Below, one piece after another: positions 23,988 to 33,159 of a stretch of DNA of 45,155 nt (position 1 is its first letter; each line of letters opens with the position of its first letter). The notes below the pieces were generated by a model, which worked only from the letters and a program-made list of their open reading frames with translations, was not told where the DNA came from and ran no database searches. The position numbers were made by a program, and so were the translations under genes. Source of the stretch: DAONBD01 sp964525485 (GTDB taxonomy: Bacteria > Patescibacteriota > Gracilibacteria > UBA1369 > LOWO2-01-FULL-3); NCBI GenBank assembly GCA_964525485.1, contig CAZGHH010000006.1, positions 1 to 45,155 on the forward strand. The letters run 5' to 3'.

Positions 23988-24011
23988 TATTCATAGAAAA
24001 AGGTTAAGCAA

Positions 24012-24017
24012 ATTATA
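24012..24017 (-). promoter_or_regulatory. -10 element for the FG-GAP operon
   Basis: Perfect TATAAT on the minus strand, giving a leader of about 18 nt before the FG-GAP start at 23987. No good -35 at 16-18 nt, so the promoter may be weak or activator-dependent. Confidence 0.45.
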
Positions 24018-24102
24018 TCATTATTTTTTTGAAATAAAACTAGACTTCTCTTTTTTTTTGGAATAGAATGCCTATCGACACGAGTCTACTCTGTCAATAC
24101 AC

Positions 24103-24124
24103 TGTCTAGTGACAAACCTAGACA
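24103..24124. promoter_or_regulatory. Inverted repeat, candidate operator of the HTH gene
   Basis: TGTCTAG-N8-CTAGACA, a perfect 7-bp dyad with 8-bp spacer, 25 bp before the HTH start codon. A further CTAGAC half-site lies at 24040-24045 and GTCTACTCTGTC at 24084-24095, so several copies of the half-site sit in the region between this gene and the divergent FG-GAP operon. A role as binding site for the HTH protein is inference. Confidence 0.5.
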
Positions 24125-24149
24125 TTAAAACGACAATTAAAAGACAAAA

Positions 24150-24848
24150 ATGGACAATTTTACACAGAAATACAATATAGACAGAAAGGCTGCGAGTAAG
24201 CTTTTAAAGGTTTCAGTAAGAACGGTTGATCGTTATATAAAGAAAAAGGTGCTTACAGCGCAAAGCGTGGGCGGAAGAATATGGTTAAGCAAAGAAGATG
24301 TAGTAAAATTAGGGAACGGCAAGGCAATTAACGGACAGTTTCAGGCAAATTCGTATGAAGCGGAAGCATCCCAGCCGGTTTTTTACGAACCATCGACTAG
24401 CGACACGCCTGTCTATCGGTCTACTCCGTCGATGTCGATCGACATTTTAGGTGACAACTCGACCGAAGAAGATGAAGAAATGTCTACTTCGGAAACTTTC
24501 AAAAACGTCAAAAGCGCATCCGGAAGCCAATTCTACAAAAAACTCTACGAAGAGACTCGTGAGGAGTTAAAAGAGAAACAAGAACGCCTCGAAATCGCGA
24601 ACTATCGCGTCGGACAACTAGAAGCTCAGCTCAAAAACTCAATTCCACTGCTCGAATATCACAGAGAATCCTCCGAGAAGAAACTGGAAAAGGCCCGTAT
24701 GATCGAAAAACTCGAGCAAGCCGACTCTACTATCAAAATAATCAGTCATAAGCTCAAATTTGAGAAATATAATAAGAAAGTCCTGTTCACAGTTTTGTTA
24801 ATCATCCTTGCTCTACAGCCGATCTGGCTACTTATCCTTTCAAAATAA
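24150..24848 (+). CDS. HTH, coiled-coil and C-terminal membrane-anchor protein
   Basis: 232 aa in three parts. Residues ~8-55 are a MerR/excisionase-type helix-turn-helix (RKAASKLLKVSVRTVDRYIKK, then a GGRIWLSKEDV wing). Residues ~60-125 are a polar, disordered linker. Residues ~128-205 are a heptad-rich, highly charged coiled coil (YEETREELKEKQERLEIANY; SEKKLEKARMIEKLEQADS). Residues ~208-230 are one strongly hydrophobic helix (VLLIILALQPIWLLIL) ending at SK. It would be a DNA-binding protein tethered to the membrane by its tail, as a regulator or a chromosome-membrane tether. An inverted repeat lies just upstream. murI follows 24 bp downstream. Confidence 0.8.
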   Translation: MDNFTQKYNIDRKAASKLLKVSVRTVDRYIKKKVLTAQSVGGRIWLSKEDVVKLGNGKAINGQFQANSYEAEASQPVFYEPSTSDTPVYRSTPSMSIDILGDNSTEEDEEMSTSETFKNVKSASGSQFYKKLYEETREELKEKQERLEIANYRVGQLEAQLKNSIPLLEYHRESSEKKLEKARMIEKLEQADSTIKIISHKLKFEKYNKKVLFTVLLIILALQPIWLLILSK

Positions 24849-24872
24849 CCAGCCAATAATAACAAACCGACT

Positions 24873-25745
24873 ATGATCGCACTTTTTGACTCAGGAATAG
24901 GCGGACTTACGGTTCTAAAACCGATTTTAAAAAATCTTCCGGAATATGAATATATATATTTAGGTGATTCGGCGCGAAGTCCATATGGTGGTCGCACCGA
25001 AGATTCAATTAAACAATTTTCCGAAGAGGCGGTGGAGTATTTGTTCAATAGGGGAGCGAAGCTTATAATTTTTGCATGCAATACAGCATCCGCGGTAGCA
25101 CTTCGCCATGTTCAACAAAAATATCTCAAAGGCAAAGATGAAAAAGATCGGAAAATTCTTGGTGTTTTGATTCCGCTCGCAGAAGAAGTCACAAATCGGA
25201 CGAAAACAGGTAGGGTAGGGATCGTCGGAACTCGAGCCACGATAAACTCTCAGAGCTACAACACCGAAATACACAAAATTAATCCTGAAATCAAAGTATA
25301 TTCTCAAAGTTGCCCTCTACTCGTTCCACTCATCGAAGAAGGCTGGCAAACAAAGCCGGAAGCGATTTCAATTTTGAAAAAATATTTAAAACCGCTCAAG
25401 TCATGCAATATAGATACTCTCATTCTCGGATGCACTCACTACCCTCTGATGCACAAAAGTTTTAAAAAAATAATGGGCAAAAAAGTAAAAGTTTTCGACA
25501 CGGGCGAAGTAGTAGCATCTTCATTAAAACACTACCTCTCACGCCACCCGGAAATCGAAAGCAAGCTTGCAAAAGCCAAATCAACACTCTCAAACAAGTC
25601 TCAAGCCCAGTCAAAATCTCAGCCACTTCACGCCCACTGCACATTTCTCACGACAGACGACCCGAAACACCTGCAATCTTTCGCGGAAAAATATATAGGT
25701 GCAAAGATCAAATCTCCTGAAAAGGTTTCACTAGCAAAGAAATAG
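24873..25745 (+). CDS. murI: Glutamate racemase MurI
   Basis: 290 aa. Converts L-Glu to D-Glu for the peptidoglycan peptide, in the cytoplasm. Both catalytic cysteines are present (Cys69 in FACNTAS, Cys187 in LILGCTHYP), as are the substrate loop FDSGIGGL at the N-terminus, GDSARSPYGGR and GVLIPLAEE. The C-terminal ~40 residues after HYLSRHPE are a Ser/Lys/Gln-rich extension. It lies 24 bp downstream of the HTH membrane protein, probably in the same transcript. Confidence 0.96.
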   Translation: MIALFDSGIGGLTVLKPILKNLPEYEYIYLGDSARSPYGGRTEDSIKQFSEEAVEYLFNRGAKLIIFACNTASAVALRHVQQKYLKGKDEKDRKILGVLIPLAEEVTNRTKTGRVGIVGTRATINSQSYNTEIHKINPEIKVYSQSCPLLVPLIEEGWQTKPEAISILKKYLKPLKSCNIDTLILGCTHYPLMHKSFKKIMGKKVKVFDTGEVVASSLKHYLSRHPEIESKLAKAKSTLSNKSQAQSKSQPLHAHCTFLTTDDPKHLQSFAEKYIGAKIKSPEKVSLAKK

Positions 25746-25778
25746 GTGATAAAATCGAATACTCATTAAATTCAACAA

Positions 25779-27434
25779 ATGGAAAACAAAGTCTGTAAAG
25801 CTTGCTCATCAAAATTCACAATTACAGATGAAGATTTGAAATTTTACAATCGCATCGACGTCCCGACCCCAAAGAATTGTCCGGATTGTCGTTTGATCCG
25901 TCGGTTACAAGTCAGGAACGCCAAAACTTTATACGCCAGAAAATGCGATGCGACCGGAGAAAATATTATTTCTCCATATCATTCCGATCACAAGTTTCCG
26001 GTATATAAATCAGAATATTGGTGGAGTGATAAATGGGATGCCCTGGATTACGGAAAGGATTTTGATTTTACGCGGCCGTTTTTCGAACAGTTCAAAGAAT
26101 TGCAGGATGAGGTTCCGCATTTTGCGACATTCACAGTAGACGGCACGATGGAAAACAGCGAATATACAAACTGCGCCGGATATTTAAAAAATTGCTACTT
26201 AATAGGAGAATCGGATTACAATGAAGATTGTTATTATGCAAATCGTTTAGTTCATTGTACGAATGTAGTGGATTGTTCGATTTGTTATGAATCCGAGCTT
26301 TGTTATGAATGTATCGACTGTCAAAATTGCTACAATCTCAAGTATTCACAAGACTGTATTACCTGCAGAGATAGCATGTTTTTATATGATTGCAAATCGT
26401 GCAAAAACTGCATTGGGTGTGTCAATCAACGTCAGAAGCAATACATGATTTTTAATAAACAATATACGAAAGAAGAGTATGAAAAAATGGCGAAACAATT
26501 TAATTCAGGGGCGAGGGCAAATATAGAAACTTTTTCAAATCAAGTTCAGAAGTTTTTTAAAACGCAACCGCACAAACATCTTCAACAAGAGCATTTGGAA
26601 AATTCTTTCGGAGACCATTTATACAACGCAAAAAATTCTACATATTGTTTTGATTGCAAGGATTTGGAGGACTGTAAATATTGCGCGAAAGTTACGACAA
26701 ATGTTAAAGACTGTATGGATTACAATGGCTGGGGTATTGGCGCAGAATTGATATATCAATGTTCCGCTTGCGGAGACAAAGTATATAATATGAAATTTTG
26801 TTCGACATGCGTCAGGGATGTGCACGACTGCGAATACTGTGAACAATGCGTTACCTCCAGCGATTGTTTTGGATGCTTTGGTTTAAAAAGTAAAAAATAC
26901 TGCATATTCAATAAACAATACACAAAAGAAGAGTACTCAAAATTAAAAGAAAAAATCATCTCACACATGCGTAAAACAGGGGAGTATGGGGAATTTTTCC
27001 CACAGGAATTGGAAGTGTTCGGATACAATGAAACAATAGCTATGGATTATTTTCCCCTAACAAAAGAGGAAGCGTTAAAAAAAGGATTTAAGTGGACGGA
27101 CAAAGATCGAACAAATTTCCCGCAAATATACAATGTACCAACAGATATAAAAGCTATCTCAGATTCAATCACGTCAGAAATTCTAGCATGTGAAGAGTGT
27201 AACAAAAATTACAAAATTATAGCTCAAGAATTAAAATTTTATAGGCAAATAAATGCGCCGGTTCCTGTAATTTGCCCAACATGCAGACATGTCCACCGCC
27301 AACAAAAAAGAAATCCAAAACATTTCTGGGATGTTAAATGTGGAAAATGCGGACAATCAACAAAAACGACATTTGACCCAAAAAGCGGATATATAATTTA
27401 TTGTCAAGATTGCTACAACAATCTAATTCTCTAG
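25779..27434 (+). CDS. 44-cysteine zinc-module protein, unknown function
   Basis: 551 aa with 44 cysteines (8%), mostly as C-x2-C, C-x3-C and C-x5-C pairs; no defined function. The two ends are copies of one zinc-finger module: N-terminal VCKAC...LKFYNRIDVPTP-KNCPDCR and C-terminal ACEEC...LKFYRQINAPVP-VICPTCR, each followed by a basic stretch. Between them are two Cys-rich blocks (about 130-215 and 290-370), each ending in a repeated IFNKQYTKEEY element. It has no signal peptide or membrane segment, so zinc (or iron-sulfur) binding in the cytoplasm is likelier than disulfides. It begins 33 bp after murI. I recall similar proteins in other CPR genomes. Confidence 0.85.
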   Translation: MENKVCKACSSKFTITDEDLKFYNRIDVPTPKNCPDCRLIRRLQVRNAKTLYARKCDATGENIISPYHSDHKFPVYKSEYWWSDKWDALDYGKDFDFTRPFFEQFKELQDEVPHFATFTVDGTMENSEYTNCAGYLKNCYLIGESDYNEDCYYANRLVHCTNVVDCSICYESELCYECIDCQNCYNLKYSQDCITCRDSMFLYDCKSCKNCIGCVNQRQKQYMIFNKQYTKEEYEKMAKQFNSGARANIETFSNQVQKFFKTQPHKHLQQEHLENSFGDHLYNAKNSTYCFDCKDLEDCKYCAKVTTNVKDCMDYNGWGIGAELIYQCSACGDKVYNMKFCSTCVRDVHDCEYCEQCVTSSDCFGCFGLKSKKYCIFNKQYTKEEYSKLKEKIISHMRKTGEYGEFFPQELEVFGYNETIAMDYFPLTKEEALKKGFKWTDKDRTNFPQIYNVPTDIKAISDSITSEILACEECNKNYKIIAQELKFYRQINAPVPVICPTCRHVHRQQKRNPKHFWDVKCGKCGQSTKTTFDPKSGYIIYCQDCYNNLIL

Positions 27435-27488
27435 ACATTTTTAGATGAAAAAGGCAAAATAGCCCCCAATTTTTAAACAAACAATTAT

Positions 27489-28061
27489 ATGGGAAAAGGT
27501 TCAAATTTAGCAGCAGCGGTTTTATCGGGAGCTTTAGCTTGTGCAGAAGCCCAAGAAAAAGAAGTTGCATACCCGCAGCCCGAAAGCCATGAAGTTAATA
27601 CATGTGCATCATACGCACATGATAGAGCCTTGGAGGTATGTGAAAAAATATTTTGTGGTCCATATATGTTGAAAGATGTTGCTAAAACAATTGAGGGGGA
27701 TTGTGTTGCTGGCAATGTGCCAGAGCCAGGTTCTGATATGGATCAATGCGATAAAAGAGGGCTTACATTCGCAGCGACAGTATATAGAACAAAAGGAGAA
27801 TTAGGACAGAGCGCAGAAAGACTTCGGGATATAGAAAATTTAAATTGTTTAAAATTAAAAGGACATACAGGTGAAAATATATCCGTGGATACAAATCACA
27901 TACAAGACGCAGAACAATTAGCCAAAATAACGGAATGTGAAAGAGCTTCCGTAGAAGCGGCATTATCAATATGCGCTCCAGAAAGACTTTGCAGTCAAAG
28001 ATCACTTCGAATGTTACTAGAAGGATTTTTGAGTGAATGCTATGGGAAACAAGGCCTTTAA
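27489..28061 (+). CDS. Cysteine-rich protein with duplicated four-Cys module, probably exported
   Basis: 190 aa; no family recognised. Residues 1-22 (NLAAAVLSGALACAEAQ) resemble a signal peptide with weak positive charge; ALAC could be a poor lipobox. Eleven cysteines include two copies of a helical module C-x11-C-x4/5-C-x15-C (CASYAHDRALEVC-EKIF-C... and CERASVEAALSIC-APERL-C...), about 110 residues apart, which suggests disulfide-braced helical hairpins. It is transcribed in the same direction as the 44-Cys gene, 54 bp downstream, and is convergent with guaA. Confidence 0.68.
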   Translation: MGKGSNLAAAVLSGALACAEAQEKEVAYPQPESHEVNTCASYAHDRALEVCEKIFCGPYMLKDVAKTIEGDCVAGNVPEPGSDMDQCDKRGLTFAATVYRTKGELGQSAERLRDIENLNCLKLKGHTGENISVDTNHIQDAEQLAKITECERASVEAALSICAPERLCSQRSLRMLLEGFLSECYGKQGL

Positions 28062-28068
28062 GATTTTT

Positions 28069-29883
28069 CTACTCCCACTCGATAGTCGCAGGCGGTTTGT
28101 TTGTGATGTCATACATCACGGCGGAAACGCCTGGAACTTTACGAAGTTTTTCAACTAATTCATTCAAAAGAGCCCAGTCTATTTTATAGAAATTTGCAGT
28201 CATTGCCTCCTCACTTTCTACAGGTCTTAATACGATTGTTTCACCAGGAACATCATTCACCGACAACGGCACAAGCACAGTAGGGAACTGCCAAATTGCT
28301 TTATCAATTCCTTTTTCTTTAATGAAATCCATGACGATTTTATCCGCATCCTGAAGCACCGAAATTCGATCAGGAGTTAGATAACATTTAGATAAACTGA
28401 CATTTTCAATCGACTCGTCAGACAATAAATATAATCCTCTATTAACTTCAGGGAATCCATTTGTGACAGTCGTAGAAGCTAAGGATAATTTATCGAAATC
28501 ATGTACTCCTCCGACAAATACAGCAGGATGTTTATAGCTTCTCACATCTCCCTGTACTCCGACACTCTTAATAGGCAAAACCTTCACAGTATAAGACCCA
28601 AAAGAAACCGCATCCGCAAGCCTTTTTTCAAACTCCGACGCGACCACGGTATCACTATGAATTTCTTCACTACTACACAAACATCTCACAGCCAATCCCG
28701 GTCCTGGAAACGGATGTCTCCAAACCATCTCATGAGGCAATCCCAATTTCTCTCCGACCTCACGCACTTCGTCCTTATACAATTGGGCGATCGGTTCTAT
28801 CACACGGCCTTCCTCAATCATTTTTTGGATCTCAGGAACGCGATTATGATGCGTTTTTATTTTGTCTGCGTGCTTAGTTCCACCAGTTTCAATAGTGTCA
28901 GGATAAATAGTCCCTTGGCCCAAAATCCATTCATCGCTATTCAATCTCATCTCAGCAAAAACTCTTCTCTGCACTGTCAAAAACATATCTCCGATTATTT
29001 TTCTTTTTTGCTCAGGCTCATAAACATCACGAAGTGCCTCAAAATATTCCGCTGACGCATCTTCAATGCGAACATTCGTCGCACCCAACTCATCAAAAAT
29101 TCCAGCCACTTGTTCCCTCTCATCTTTTCTCAAAAAACCAGTATCTACAAACAATCCATAAACTCGTTCATTCCCCAATGCTTTCTCAAGCAATGTGAAT
29201 GCAACAGTTGAATCGACTCCCCCGGAAACCATCATAAAGACTTTTTTGCCATCAACTTTTTTTACAATCGCCTCAATCTCCGATGAAATAAATTTCTCTA
29301 TACTCCACTCTTTTTTAGCCCCAGTTATAGTAACAAAATTTTCCAAAATTTTCATTCCATGTTTAGTATGAGTTACCTCGGGATGGAATTGAATTCCATA
29401 AAATCCTCTCTCTACATTTTGCATCGCCGCAATAGGACAGTCTTTCGTTTCAGCAATCAATTCAAAACCTTCAGGTATAGCTGTAACCTGATCAAAATGA
29501 CTCATCCAAACATCTTCATTATCAGAAAGTCCTTCGAAAATTCCTTCTTTTTTTAAAATCTTAACAGTAGCTTTGCCATACTCACGTACCTGACCCGGCT
29601 CCACGCGACCACCAAGCGTATGTCCTATTATTTGATGTCCATAACAAAGTCCGAGAACCGGAATTCCGAGTTCAAAAACGCCGGGATCGCAAACCAAACT
29701 CCCCTCTGCGTGGACACTCTGCGGTCCACCACTCAAAATCACACCTTTATATCCACCTTCTTTTAAAACAGAAGCCTTAACTTCTCCATCAAACAAGTCG
29801 CTATAAACGCCGAGCCTTCTCACCCTATTCGCAATGAGATGTGCGTATTGTCCTCCAAAATCCAAAACAGCGATCTTATCCAT
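28069..29883 (-). CDS. guaA: GMP synthase (glutamine-hydrolysing), long form
   Basis: 604 aa. Amination of XMP to GMP using glutamine. The glutamine amidotransferase domain (about 1-190) has nucleophile Cys80 in LGLCYGHQ and the His167/Glu169 pair in QFHPEV; the ATP-pyrophosphatase domain carries the P-loop SGGVDS (220-225) and GQGTIYPDTIE; the C-terminal dimerisation domain ends NKPPATIEWE. It is about 80 residues longer than the common ~520-aa bacterial enzyme because of an insert after FPGPGLAVRCLC (starting SSEEIHSDTVV), as in the long-form enzymes. First of three minus-strand housekeeping genes; lysS lies 17 bp upstream. Confidence 0.97.
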   Translation of the reverse strand: MDKIAVLDFGGQYAHLIANRVRRLGVYSDLFDGEVKASVLKEGGYKGVILSGGPQSVHAEGSLVCDPGVFELGIPVLGLCYGHQIIGHTLGGRVEPGQVREYGKATVKILKKEGIFEGLSDNEDVWMSHFDQVTAIPEGFELIAETKDCPIAAMQNVERGFYGIQFHPEVTHTKHGMKILENFVTITGAKKEWSIEKFISSEIEAIVKKVDGKKVFMMVSGGVDSTVAFTLLEKALGNERVYGLFVDTGFLRKDEREQVAGIFDELGATNVRIEDASAEYFEALRDVYEPEQKRKIIGDMFLTVQRRVFAEMRLNSDEWILGQGTIYPDTIETGGTKHADKIKTHHNRVPEIQKMIEEGRVIEPIAQLYKDEVREVGEKLGLPHEMVWRHPFPGPGLAVRCLCSSEEIHSDTVVASEFEKRLADAVSFGSYTVKVLPIKSVGVQGDVRSYKHPAVFVGGVHDFDKLSLASTTVTNGFPEVNRGLYLLSDESIENVSLSKCYLTPDRISVLQDADKIVMDFIKEKGIDKAIWQFPTVLVPLSVNDVPGETIVLRPVESEEAMTANFYKIDWALLNELVEKLRKVPGVSAVMYDITNKPPATIEWE

Positions 29884-29899
29884 AAATCAAAATAATTAA

Positions 29900-31495
29900 T
29901 TAAGACTTAGCGATTTCATTAAACCTTTCAATCAAGAAATTCTTATCAAGCGCTTCCAAAAACCATCCGGCCTGAGGACCGCTTTCTTTGCCAAGTAATG
30001 CCATATAAATGGCGCCAAAAGCCTCTTTTGGTGGCATCCCTGAAGTTTCTTTTAATTCATGGATTTTTCCGTGCAGTTCATCTCCGGTCCAATCTTGATC
30101 TTTCAAAACCACAGCAATATCTCCGAGAAATTTTTTCTGACCAACCGATAACATAGAAGCTCCAACTGGAACTGTTTCCTGAACAGTAAATCGATAAGCA
30201 TCTGGCGCGAAATCTTTGAGCCATAATGAAGCATAATGTTTTCGTAAATCAACCTCTGCTTTATCCGCGTCGGTCAGCGCACTTCCTTTTAATTTAGCAA
30301 CTTCCTCATACAAATCCACATGTGGAATTTGTTCGAAGAAAGCGATGCGTGTGAAACGAGGATAATAGTGTTTTTCCACGCCCTCAGCACCTCCTTTAAC
30401 TTGAGAGAAATGAAACGCTCTTTCGAGATCCGGAAACTCACCTTTTTTATCAAAATAATATCCGGCAGATTCGTCGTATTGATCAAATAAAACAGGAATA
30501 GTAGGACCATCCGGATTGAAATCAATCGGTTGATTTGGTTTCTTGCGAATCATCAAAAATCTCATCAACTCGCCGGGAATCAATTCAGCAACTTCCATCA
30601 CAGACGCCCCACGACCTTTGCTCGAACTCATTTTTGCTCCGCCAAACAAGAAAAATTCGTAAGGAATATTATATGGAACATGTGTGCCGAGCACTTCAGC
30701 GCAAACTCGTTCAGCGATGTCATGTGATCCACCTGCGGCGGCATGATCTTTGCCGGCACCTTCAATATCGACATTCATCGAAGCCCATTTCGTAGGCCAC
30801 TCAACTTTCCAAGGCAATTTTCCCTGTCCTCCAAATGGAGTGCACGAACCCTTATTTCCGCATCCAACTCCCCATTCGACCATATTCGGCATACATTCAT
30901 AGGTCACCTGACTACCATCCCATCCGGTCACTTTCGTCGTCCCAGTTTTCCCACATTTCTCACAAACGACCTGCAATGGATACCAATCCTCAGGCTTTTC
31001 ACTTCCACTTACTTCCTTATAAATCTGTCGAACTTTATCTTTGTTCTCAAGTAATTTTTTAATCCATTCATCATAATGTCCAGCCTTATACAAATCCGAA
31101 GAATAAATTATCTCAGGTTGAAATCCCAAATCATTAATAACTTTCAAAAATTCTCTAGAAAAATATTCAGCATAATTTTTAGCCGGCTCACCGCCCAACT
31201 CCTCATGTGGCGATGGTACATCTTTCAAAGGTTTTCCCATGTAAGGCTTGTACTTCTCTGCATCGAGATAGACAGGCAAGCCGTCCATCGGATCGGCATC
31301 ATTGAATTCATAAATAAATCGTGCTTTCTTCCCACGCTCGTTGAGAGCTTGCGCGATCACTCCATGAATAACAACTCCGCGAAGCGAACCGATATGTACT
31401 CTTCCAGAAGGAGTTTTTTCATCTCTTATGATGAATTCTTCCTTTTCAGGATATTTTGCAATTATTTCATCTACCATTTCATCTACCCAGAACAT
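29900..31495 (-). CDS. lysS: Lysyl-tRNA synthetase, class I
   Basis: 531 aa. Charges tRNA-Lys. It belongs to the class I (archaeal-type) LysRS, not the usual bacterial class II: HIGS at 34-37 in TPSGRVHIGSLRG and KMSSSK at 288-293. A zinc-binding insert carries the Cys pair CEKCGK (178-181) and further cysteines (CMPNM, GCGNKGSC). The DHAAAGGSHD segment and an anticodon-binding helical C-terminus complete the protein. Class I LysRS occurs in spirochaetes, some alphaproteobacteria and CPR. It lies between guaA and dnaB; gaps of 17 and 74 bp suggest an operon with guaA. Confidence 0.97.
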   Translation of the reverse strand: MFWVDEMVDEIIAKYPEKEEFIIRDEKTPSGRVHIGSLRGVVIHGVIAQALNERGKKARFIYEFNDADPMDGLPVYLDAEKYKPYMGKPLKDVPSPHEELGGEPAKNYAEYFSREFLKVINDLGFQPEIIYSSDLYKAGHYDEWIKKLLENKDKVRQIYKEVSGSEKPEDWYPLQVVCEKCGKTGTTKVTGWDGSQVTYECMPNMVEWGVGCGNKGSCTPFGGQGKLPWKVEWPTKWASMNVDIEGAGKDHAAAGGSHDIAERVCAEVLGTHVPYNIPYEFFLFGGAKMSSSKGRGASVMEVAELIPGELMRFLMIRKKPNQPIDFNPDGPTIPVLFDQYDESAGYYFDKKGEFPDLERAFHFSQVKGGAEGVEKHYYPRFTRIAFFEQIPHVDLYEEVAKLKGSALTDADKAEVDLRKHYASLWLKDFAPDAYRFTVQETVPVGASMLSVGQKKFLGDIAVVLKDQDWTGDELHGKIHELKETSGMPPKEAFGAIYMALLGKESGPQAGWFLEALDKNFLIERFNEIAKS

Positions 31496-31569
31496 AAATT
31501 TAAAATTACGAAATTAGTGCCGCAATTATAGATTAAAAGTGAGCTAAAAGCCAAATCATAAAATTAATA

Positions 31570-33003
31570 CTATTCCATTCCATAATCTCCGGACTTTCTC
31601 TCTCTATCAATAGTCAGGAAGTTCATTTGTTCTTTCTTGAATGCGAGCTCTACTCTACCGGTCGGACCATTTCTGTGTTTCCTGATAAATAGATCAGTAA
31701 TACCGACACGATCCGTATCCTCTTCATAATAATCTTCGCGGTACATCATCATAACAACATCGGCATCTTGCTCGATCGCTCCAGATTCACGCAAGTCTGA
31801 AAGTTGAGGGATTTTCGAAGGTCTCATCTCGACCGCACGGGATAGCTGTGAAAGAGCGATAATAGGCACAGCAAGATCACGCGCCAATTCCTTTAACGAG
31901 CGAGATATCTCAGAAATTTCTTGAACTCTGTTTTGTTGATAAGCACCAGAAGTACCTCCGCTCATCAATTGCAAATAGTCAATAATCAATAAATCCAATC
32001 CATGTTCCATTTTGAGTCTTCTAGCCTTTGCTTTTAATTCAGGCATAGATCCACCGATAGAGTCATCGATAAACACTTTCATATTGTTCAATTCATCCAT
32101 AATATTTCCGATTCTTGCGAAGTCATCATCCGATAATTTACCGGTTCTCATCTTCCAGCTATCTACTCCAAGTAAAGAACAGAACATTCTTTCCACCAAC
32201 TGTTCCTTCGCCATTTCCAGAGAAATCACGCCAACACTAAATCCACGCTTTGCGACATTCTGACCGATATTCAAAGCAAAAGAAGTCTTACCCATAGAAG
32301 GTCTGGCCGCCAAAATAATCAAATCTGAAGGCTGTAAACCGGACAAAAGATTATCCAAGTCGCGAAACCCTGTTGGAATACCGCGATATTTATCCTTGGA
32401 ATCAGGATCATGTAAATCTGAAATTTTCTCATACGTCTTATTCAAAATATCCTTAATGTGGACAAATTTATCCTTAATATGTTCTTGGGAAACTCGGAAT
32501 AAAGACTTCTCAGCATTATCAATAAGCTCATCCAATTCAGTGTCTTCTTTGTAGCCTAAGCCTTTTATTGTATCCCCGGCGATGATTAATTTTCTCAATA
32601 CTGCTTTTTGTTTAACTATAGAAGCGTATTGAAAAATATGTGTGGAAGTTGGTACTTCATTTGCTAATTCAGCCAGATAAGAAACTCCGCCTATCATCTG
32701 TAATTGTCCGCGTTCTTCGAGATAATTGCTCAAAGTCACGATATCAATGGGAGTTCTTTTGTCATAAAGCGAAAGAATCGCATCGTAAATCAATCTGTGA
32801 GAATCATGATAAAAGTCATCACTTCTCAAAAAATCAGAAATTTTCAAAATTGAATCTTTGTCCACAAGAAGTGACCCGATAGTTGATCTTTCAGCATCAA
32901 GATTATGCGGAGGGACCATGAAACCGGAGCTATCCTTACTGGAGCCTTTCAAACCACCGGCATTCCTGCCAGCAAAACTGTAATTTTTTACAGTATTAGA
33001 CAT
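31570..33003 (-). CDS. dnaB: Replicative DNA helicase DnaB
   Basis: 477 aa. Hexameric 5'-3' helicase of the replisome. N-terminal DnaB domain (PPHNLDAERSTIGSLLVD), linker helix, and a RecA-like C-terminal domain with Walker A (ARPSMGKTSFAL), the DnaB segment SLEMAKEQLVERM, Walker B (LDLLIIDYLQLM), ISEISRSLKELARDL, the arginine-finger-containing SQLSR and the C-terminal RKHRNGPTG. There is no intein. It is divergent from the YraN gene. GGAA 5 nt before the ATG is at best a weak Shine-Dalgarno. Confidence 0.98.
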   Translation of the reverse strand: MSNTVKNYSFAGRNAGGLKGSSKDSSGFMVPPHNLDAERSTIGSLLVDKDSILKISDFLRSDDFYHDSHRLIYDAILSLYDKRTPIDIVTLSNYLEERGQLQMIGGVSYLAELANEVPTSTHIFQYASIVKQKAVLRKLIIAGDTIKGLGYKEDTELDELIDNAEKSLFRVSQEHIKDKFVHIKDILNKTYEKISDLHDPDSKDKYRGIPTGFRDLDNLLSGLQPSDLIILAARPSMGKTSFALNIGQNVAKRGFSVGVISLEMAKEQLVERMFCSLLGVDSWKMRTGKLSDDDFARIGNIMDELNNMKVFIDDSIGGSMPELKAKARRLKMEHGLDLLIIDYLQLMSGGTSGAYQQNRVQEISEISRSLKELARDLAVPIIALSQLSRAVEMRPSKIPQLSDLRESGAIEQDADVVMMMYREDYYEEDTDRVGITDLFIRKHRNGPTGRVELAFKKEQMNFLTIDRERKSGDYGME

Positions 33004-33159
33004 AACGTTCCAAAAAATATTAATCCCACGCCCTATGGGTTTTCAAATATCGCACACAGATACGGATTTTACAACCAAAAACCTCAAAAAAAACTTAAAT
33101 TTTCCTTAACATTTCCTGAATTTAATGCGTAACAATACATTTTGGGCTATAAAGACAGA

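Noticed and set aside
33142..33159. TTG start for the YraN-like protein
   Set aside because: An ATG 18 nt downstream is better placed relative to the family's N-terminus.
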